A stretch of DNA of 11,006 bases. Origin: Chloroflexota bacterium (GTDB lineage: Bacteria > Chloroflexota > Limnocylindria > Limnocylindrales > CSP1-4). The notes below the pieces were generated by a model. That model worked only from the letters and a program-made list of their open reading frames with translations. It did no database searches and was not told the origin of the DNA. Shown piece after piece: positions 6,834 to 11,006 of this stretch. A program made the position numbers and the translations under genes. The number at the start of each line of letters is the position of its first letter. The first letter of the stretch is position 1. Location of the stretch: positions 1 to 11,006 of the forward strand of contig JAJYJR010000131.1 of assembly GCA_021789355.1 (NCBI GenBank). Direction: 5' to 3'.

Positions 6834-7652
6834 TTGGTGCAACCAGGGGTCCTCGTCGTGCGGCGCGTCATCGCCCGAGGCATCATCGGCGGATTACTGG
6901 TCTACGGCGTCGGGCGGGCGGTGTATTGGGTGGCGGACTGGCCGAGGGTGGTCGCGCTCTTCACTCAGGCTGATCACGCCATCTACATGGCGCAGGCGCA
7001 TCGTGTGCTTGCGGGCGGCCCGCTCTACCCGGCTTGGGAGCTGTCCGGCCCGTTCCTCCCGAACCAGTTGCCGCAAGTCTATCCGCCGCTGACGGTCTAC
7101 GGCCTCATCGTGCCGATGTCACTGCTACCGGATGCGCTCTGGTGGATCGTACCCCTGGCCATCGTCGCATCCGTCGTCATTCACCACCGGCCATCCGAGT
7201 GGGGTTGGGCGCTCATCCTCGCGCTGCTGATTGCATACCCAGACACGTGGACCGTGATCGCCGCCGGGAATCCGTCGCTCTGGGTGGCTGCAGGGCTGGC
7301 GCTGGCAACGGTGCGCCGGCCGTTCGCTATCCTCGCGCTGGTCAAGCCGACCCTGTCTCCACTCGCTCTCCTCGGGGCGCGATCGCGGGCGTGGTGGACC
7401 GCCATGGCCGCCTACGGCGCCGCATCGCTCGCGCTGCTGCCGGCGTCGGTCGACTACCTGCACGTACTCGGGAACTATCGGGAGCCATTGCCGTTGCCGC
7501 CCAAGGAGTGGGCGCTCCTCGCGATCCCGCTCGTGGCGTGGGGCCTGTCCGTCCGTCGCGTGGTCGGAGGGAGGCATCTGGTTGAGCATGGGGTCGACAG
7601 CGCAGGCGGACAGCTCGCCGATGCGGAGGGTTCGTCGACTCCAAATCCCTGA
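6834..7652 (+). CDS. Short GT87 (DUF2029)-like membrane glycosyltransferase
   Basis: A 272-aa hydrophobic protein with about seven membrane segments. After the first segment (residues 15-33) comes QADHAIYMAQAHRVLAGGPLYP (split here as QADHAIYMAQA and HRVLAGGPLYP, 45-65), with Asp47 where GT87 enzymes such as mycobacterial PimE keep their catalytic aspartate. VYPPLTVYGL (82-91), followed by a hydrophobic segment, is another typical GT87 feature. GT87 enzymes transfer a sugar from a polyprenyl-phosphate donor on the outer membrane face. Members are usually about 400 aa, so this is short. The region after the stop shows no continuation in another frame that I can see, so it may be a compact variant or an old truncation. 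The start is TTG (6834), GTG (6837) or GTG (6858). It is the first of three rightward genes, with a 195-bp gap before the next. Confidence 0.78.
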   Translation: MVQPGVLVVRRVIARGIIGGLLVYGVGRAVYWVADWPRVVALFTQADHAIYMAQAHRVLAGGPLYPAWELSGPFLPNQLPQVYPPLTVYGLIVPMSLLPDALWWIVPLAIVASVVIHHRPSEWGWALILALLIAYPDTWTVIAAGNPSLWVAAGLALATVRRPFAILALVKPTLSPLALLGARSRAWWTAMAAYGAASLALLPASVDYLHVLGNYREPLPLPPKEWALLAIPLVAWGLSVRRVVGGRHLVEHGVDSAGGQLADAEGSSTPNP

Positions 7653-7833
7653 ACTGCTGGGCGGGTGGCCGCGGCACGCCTGTACGGCGAAGGACGACTC
7701 GGCCGTGCCGGAGGCTGTGGAACCCCCTGCAGTCATCACGCCGCGCCGAACCGACTTCTCGAGCGGCGCACGAGGACGTGCAGGTCTCGTCAGCTAGTAC
7801 ATCTTGGCCACGGGCGCGGCGTACCGGCGTTGC

Positions 7834-7839
7834 TACGAT
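7834..7839 (+). promoter_or_regulatory. Candidate -10 element for a leaderless transcript
   Basis: TACGAT fits the TAnnnT pattern of high-GC bacterial -10 elements. The GTG at 7848 begins eight bases after it, and no Shine-Dalgarno lies between. This suggests that transcription begins at or next to the start codon. No clear -35 is seen; TTGGCC at 7804-7809 is too far away (24-base spacer). Confidence 0.35.
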
Positions 7840-7847
7840 GCAACATC

Positions 7848-9017
7848 GTGCACGTGGTGACCCCCCCGACCGAGTCAGTCAATCCGGCCACTGCCCTGGG
7901 AGCACGCGGCCGGCTCGGCGCGCGACTTTCCTGTGTGCTCGCTGACCCATCTTCAACGGTGATCGCCGCCTGGGCAGTTTCCCGAGTACTGGTGCTGCTT
8001 TCCGCCATGGCGGCCGAACGGGTCGTCCCACGCAACCCGCAGCTGATCCCCGGAGCTGGGGGGCCGTTCCTCACGAGCCTTACGAGCTGGGACGGCTGGT
8101 GGTACACGGGAATCGCGCGGTCCGGATACCACGCGGCAGCGGTCAGCGGGCAGTACCACGACTATGCGTTCTTCCCGCTGTACCCGGCGCTCGTGAGACT
8201 GCTCTCGCTCGCGACGCCCGCGTTCGATGGGCTGATTGCAGTGCTGCTCTCCAATGTGTTGTTCCTGGTCGCGCTGTGGCTGCTGTACACGCTGACGCGG
8301 GAGGTGCTCGACGAGGAGCGGGCGCTCTGGTCGTGCGTCCTGCTGGCCGTCTTCCCGTTCAGCTGGGTGTTCTCGATGGCGTACGGGGAGAGCCTGTTCC
8401 TCACGCTGAGCCTGGGATCACTGCTGGCGGCCGAGCGGGGCCGGGCTGGGTGGGCGTCCGTGCTGGCCTCACTCGCCGGGCTAACGCGGCTGCAGGGGGT
8501 GGTGCTGATCGTGCCGCTCGCCCTGATCCTCTGGGGGCGAGTCCGCGATCGGCGGCGACTCGCCTGGCTGGCGCTTGTGCCGGCGGGGGCCCTCGGGTTC
8601 CTAGGTTGGGTGGCGCTCCTGACCGGGACTCTCAACGGGTATAACCAGGCCCAGGACGCCTGGGGGCGCAGCGGGGCGGGTGTGGCCGCAGCCGGCGGCC
8701 AGAGCCTGGGTGCCCACCTCGACCCGCTGCTCGCGGTCTTCCTGGCGACGCTGCTGGCGTACGTATTCCTGCTGGTATACCTGCGTCCTGACCGGATTCC
8801 CCTCGCATACGCGACCATTCCGGTGCTTGCGCTTGCCGCCGTGATGGTGTCCGGAGAACTCGAGTCCGTCGGGAGGTACGGGATGGTGGCCTTCCCCTTC
8901 GCGTGGATCCTGGCCGGCCGTCGTTCGCGGCCCTTCAGGCTCCTGTGGCCAGCCGCCAGCTCGATCCTCCTGGTGATTACTGCGGCGGCGGCCTTCAGCG
9001 GCCACGCGACACCATGA
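7848..9017 (+). CDS. PIG-V-like membrane mannosyltransferase family protein
   Basis: A 389-aa polytopic membrane protein that looks like bacterial relatives of PIG-V, the GPI mannosyltransferase II (GT76, COG5542 type). Seen are SWDGWWYTGIARSGY (residues 80-94), with Asp82 as the likely catalytic acid in the first external loop, FFPLYPALVRL (108-118), FPFSWVFSMAYGESLFL (169-185) and LTRLQGVVLIVPL (212-224), all in family order. The expected role is transfer of mannose or another sugar from a polyprenyl-phosphate donor outside the membrane; the acceptor is unknown. The frame is open back to 7665, but the early part is Arg-rich and unlike a protein. I use the GTG at 7848; GTGs at 7854 and 7857 are close alternatives. 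No Shine-Dalgarno is visible, but a TACGAT box lies just upstream. The next gene starts ten bases after its stop, so they are likely co-transcribed. Confidence 0.87.
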   Translation: MHVVTPPTESVNPATALGARGRLGARLSCVLADPSSTVIAAWAVSRVLVLLSAMAAERVVPRNPQLIPGAGGPFLTSLTSWDGWWYTGIARSGYHAAAVSGQYHDYAFFPLYPALVRLLSLATPAFDGLIAVLLSNVLFLVALWLLYTLTREVLDEERALWSCVLLAVFPFSWVFSMAYGESLFLTLSLGSLLAAERGRAGWASVLASLAGLTRLQGVVLIVPLALILWGRVRDRRRLAWLALVPAGALGFLGWVALLTGTLNGYNQAQDAWGRSGAGVAAAGGQSLGAHLDPLLAVFLATLLAYVFLLVYLRPDRIPLAYATIPVLALAAVMVSGELESVGRYGMVAFPFAWILAGRRSRPFRLLWPAASSILLVITAAAAFSGHATP

Positions 9018-9027
9018 GGTCGCGCCC

Positions 9028-10839
9028 GTGACCCCCCGCGCCGGCCGCCTGCCTGGCGCGATCCCCGGTCGCTGGCCCCGTGCCCTGGCCATCCCCCACT
9101 CCCTGCGCATCCCGCTCGTGCTCTTCGCCGTTGCGTTCATCGCGCGGGTCGTCACCGCGCTGCCCTTCTTCGCGCCGGGCTACCCCGACTCGGTCTACTA
9201 CCTGGCCACCGCCCGGGAACTGGCCGCGGGTCACGGGTTCACCATCCCGTACATCTGGGCGTTCGTGGACACGGGCGGCCACCTGCCCGCCGCTGGCGTG
9301 CTGCCGATCCCGTCGAACGAGCACTGGATGCCGCTCGCCTCGATCGTGGAGGTGCCGTTCATCTGGCTGCTGGGTCCGACCTACCTGGCCTCCTGCCTGC
9401 CCTTCTGGATCCTGGCCGCGCTCGGCGCATCGATCACGTACCTGCTGGGGATAGACGCCGGGCTGGGCCGGCGGACCTCGATCGCGGCGGGGCTGCTGAT
9501 GGCGATGCCGGGAGCGGTGGCGCCCTACATGTCGCAGCCCGACAACTTCTCGCTCTACATGGTGCTGGGCGTCACGGCGCTCTGGCTCTGCGTCCGGGGG
9601 GCGGCCGGGAACCGGTGGGCGTTCGCGCTGGGCGGCGTGGTGGTAGGGCTGGCGATGCTGGCACGCACCGACGGTGTGCTGCTGGGGGTGCCGTTCATCG
9701 TGGCGTTCGCGGCGGAGCAGTGGCCCCGGTGGCGCGGTCGGTGGCGGGGGAGCGCAACGGGAGCCTCGTCGGCCGCCACATCGTCGGCCGGCGCATCGTC
9801 GGCGCCCGCATCGTCGGCGCCCGCATCGTCGGCGCCCGCATCGTCGGCGCCCGTCCGCATCGGCTGGGCCGCGGCCATCGCCTGCTTCGGCCTGTTCCTG
9901 CTGGTCATGGCCCCCTGGTGGATCCGGGACTACTCGCTCTTCGGTTCGATCTCGCCGTCCTCCTCGAGCGGCCGCATCCTCTGGATCCGCACCTACGAGC
10001 AGCTGTTCAGCGTGTCGGACCAGACGACGCCGGCCACGTTCTTCGCCCAGGGGCTGGGGCCGCTGCTGGCCAGCCGGATCGGGGGGCTCGGCGCCGCCAT
10101 CATCGTGCTGGGGACGCAGCCGCTGCTGATCGTGCTGGTGCCGTTCATGCTGTGGGGCGCCTGGCTGCACCGCCGCACCCCGGCGTTCCGACCGTGGCTG
10201 GTCTACGGGATCACGTTCCTGGTCTTCAGCGCGCTCGTCTTCGCGGTGCACCTGCCGTACGGGATGGCGCTCCACTCGGGCATGGCGCTCGTGCCGCACG
10301 CGTACCTGCTCTCGATCGTGGGCATCGGCGCCGCCGTGCGCTGGGTGGCCGCCCGGCGCCCGCACTGGGACGTGGCGCGCGCGACGCGCAACTTCACCGT
10401 GGTCGCGATCGGGCTGGTGTGGGTGATCGGCGGGGTCGCGACGGTGCTGCTGGCGGGGGCCTGGCGGCACGAGGCCGACTACCGGACGGCGATCCTGACG
10501 GCGCACCCGGTGCCCGCCACCGACCGGTTGATGAGCGCCGACCCGGGCGCGTACTGGTATCGCTGGGGGATCACCGGGGTGGCCACGCCCAACGACCCGC
10601 TGCCGGTGGTGGAGCAGGCGGCCGCACTGTACGACGTGCGCTGGCTGATCCTGGAGAAGGACCAGCTGGTAGCGTCGCTGCGCCCGGTGCTGGCCGGGAC
10701 GGTGCGGCCGGCGTGGCTCTCGAGGCCGCTGGCCATGGTGCCGGCGGGGCCGAGCGACACCGGGCCGGATGCCGCGCTCCCGCGGGCCGCGCTCTATGCC
10801 GTGTGCCTGTCGCCCGGGGATGCGCGGTGCGGCCCGTGA
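9028..10839 (+). CDS. GT39/ArnT-like polytopic glycosyltransferase
   Basis: A 603-aa membrane protein with about ten to twelve hydrophobic segments (first at 27-47) and a soluble tail from about residue 485. The first external loop has PGYPDSVYYLATARELAAG (residues 50-68), with Asp54 as the likely catalytic acid. SQPDNFSLYMVLG (169-181), LARTDGVLL (211-219) and APWWIRDYSLFG (295-306) match the order of motifs in PMT/ArnT-type GT-C enzymes. It should use a polyprenyl-phosphate sugar on the outer face of the membrane; substrate unknown. The GTG at 9028 follows GAGGT (9016-9020) with seven-base spacing and lies ten bases after the previous stop. Residues about 245-275 are a Ser/Ala/Pro repeat beside the basic stretch RWRGRWRG, hence probably in a cytoplasmic loop. 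A long open frame on the opposite strand is a composition shadow. Confidence 0.88.
   Translation: MTPRAGRLPGAIPGRWPRALAIPHSLRIPLVLFAVAFIARVVTALPFFAPGYPDSVYYLATARELAAGHGFTIPYIWAFVDTGGHLPAAGVLPIPSNEHWMPLASIVEVPFIWLLGPTYLASCLPFWILAALGASITYLLGIDAGLGRRTSIAAGLLMAMPGAVAPYMSQPDNFSLYMVLGVTALWLCVRGAAGNRWAFALGGVVVGLAMLARTDGVLLGVPFIVAFAAEQWPRWRGRWRGSATGASSAATSSAGASSAPASSAPASSAPASSAPVRIGWAAAIACFGLFLLVMAPWWIRDYSLFGSISPSSSSGRILWIRTYEQLFSVSDQTTPATFFAQGLGPLLASRIGGLGAAIIVLGTQPLLIVLVPFMLWGAWLHRRTPAFRPWLVYGITFLVFSALVFAVHLPYGMALHSGMALVPHAYLLSIVGIGAAVRWVAARRPHWDVARATRNFTVVAIGLVWVIGGVATVLLAGAWRHEADYRTAILTAHPVPATDRLMSADPGAYWYRWGITGVATPNDPLPVVEQAAALYDVRWLILEKDQLVASLRPVLAGTVRPAWLSRPLAMVPAGPSDTGPDAALPRAALYAVCLSPGDARCGP
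9766..9855. repeat. 15-bp in-frame tandem repeat (6 copies)
   Basis: TCGTCGGC recurs at 9766, 9781, 9796, 9811, 9826 and 9841, always 15 bases apart. Copies three to five are identical (TCGTCGGCGCCCGCA), the sixth differs only at its end, and the first two are degenerate. The array encodes repeated SSAPA within the GT39-like gene. The graded loss of identity from one end suggests growth by slippage. Confidence 0.95.
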
Positions 10840-10890
10840 GGGTCCGGGCGGTGTGTGGGCCGACGAGACAGCCAGGAGTTCTGCCGCGGG

Positions 10891-10947
10891 GCCGTGGCCG
10901 CGCGCCTCCGCCGTGGCCGCGCGCCTCCGCCGTGGCCGTGCGCTTCG
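10891..10947. repeat. 19-bp tandem repeat (3 copies, last degenerate)
   Basis: GCCGTGGCCGCGCGCCTCC occupies 10891-10909 and 10910-10928 without a mismatch. A third copy at 10929-10947 keeps the first ten bases and then merges into the next repeat. The 19-base period breaks any reading frame, in line with a non-coding region after the last gene's stop. Confidence 0.92.
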
Positions 10948-10999
10948 CGCGGTAGTCGCGCCCGCGCCCGTGCGCTTCGCGCGGCCATCGCGCCCGCGC
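10936..10999. repeat. Two 32-bp direct repeats, each containing a hairpin
   Basis: The block starting CCGTGCGCTTCGCGCGG at 10936 is repeated at 10968; over 32 bases the copies differ only in the three-base spot after the hairpin (TAG versus CCA) and at most one more base. In each, those 17 bases fold into a seven-pair stem, with one G-T wobble, around a three-base loop (10936-10952, 10968-10984). They follow the last rightward gene by about 100 bases. There is no T-run, so an intrinsic terminator is not shown. The array may continue past the window. Confidence 0.85.
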
Positions 11000-11006
11000 C
11001 CCCCAT

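Noticed and set aside
7672..7710. Inverted repeat CGGCACG...CGTGCCG after the GT87-like gene
   Set aside because: Only seven pairs with a 25-base loop and no T-run; in GC-rich DNA this is near chance, so I do not call a terminator.
9766..9855. CRISPR-like appearance of evenly spaced repeats
   Set aside because: Repeats are 15 bases with no unique spacers and are inside a coding frame; there are no cas genes.
8995..10506. 503-codon open frame on the minus strand
   Set aside because: It is antisense to the GT39-like gene and gives an Arg/Asp/Pro/Gln-rich product with a low-complexity stretch from the 15-bp repeat; the plus-strand protein has the family motifs and membrane segments.
10794..11006. 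Open frame on the minus strand at the right edge
   Set aside because: It overlaps the end of the GT39-like gene and translates the 19-bp and 32-bp repeats into Arg/Ala/Gly-rich low complexity; no domain or start signal supports it.

Overview
The window is high-GC bacterial DNA; single 60-base lines counted by hand range from about 63% to 78% GC. It is densely packed with genes that overlap by a few bases and often start with GTG or TTG. Together with a PIG-V-like membrane mannosyltransferase and a GT87-like protein, this suggests a GC-rich lineage such as Actinomycetota or Chloroflexota. That assignment is an inference: there is no rRNA or other marker gene here to fix the taxonomy. The content is a cell-surface glycan locus made of two divergent gene groups around a roughly 340-bp intergenic region at 6490-6833.

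The leftward (minus-strand) group runs from 6489 down past base 1. In order of transcription it holds a 683-aa polytopic membrane protein with a soluble C-terminal tail, a 587-aa polytopic GT-C-type glycosyltransferase, glucose-1-phosphate cytidylyltransferase (RfbF), CDP-glucose 4,6-dehydratase (RfbG) and the first 243 residues of the CDP-4-keto-6-deoxyglucose 3-dehydrase (RfbH, E1). Every junction is a 4-base ATGA or GTGA overlap, so this looks like one translationally coupled operon. RfbF, RfbG and RfbH are the first three steps to CDP-3,6-dideoxyhexoses (paratose, abequose, tyvelose, ascarylose). The step that decides the final sugar lies outside the window, if present.

The rightward (plus-strand) group holds a short GT87/DUF2029-like membrane protein (6834-7652), a PIG-V-like mannosyltransferase family protein (7848-9017) and a GT39/ArnT-like glycosyltransferase (9028-10839). 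The last 150 bases are non-coding GC-rich tandem repeats with two identical hairpins.

The probable division of labour is that RfbFGH make a CDP-activated deoxysugar in the cytoplasm, while the GT-C membrane enzymes transfer sugars from polyprenyl-phosphate carriers on the outer face of the membrane. The cytoplasmic transferase that would use the CDP-sugar is not in the window. The most unusual points are the pairing of a 3,6-dideoxyhexose pathway with several GT-C enzymes in one coupled operon, an unassigned 683-aa membrane protein leading that operon, Ser-Ala-Pro tandem repeats in two unrelated GT-C genes, a G-rich triple repeat and candidate leader peptide in the divergent region, and the terminal repeat array.
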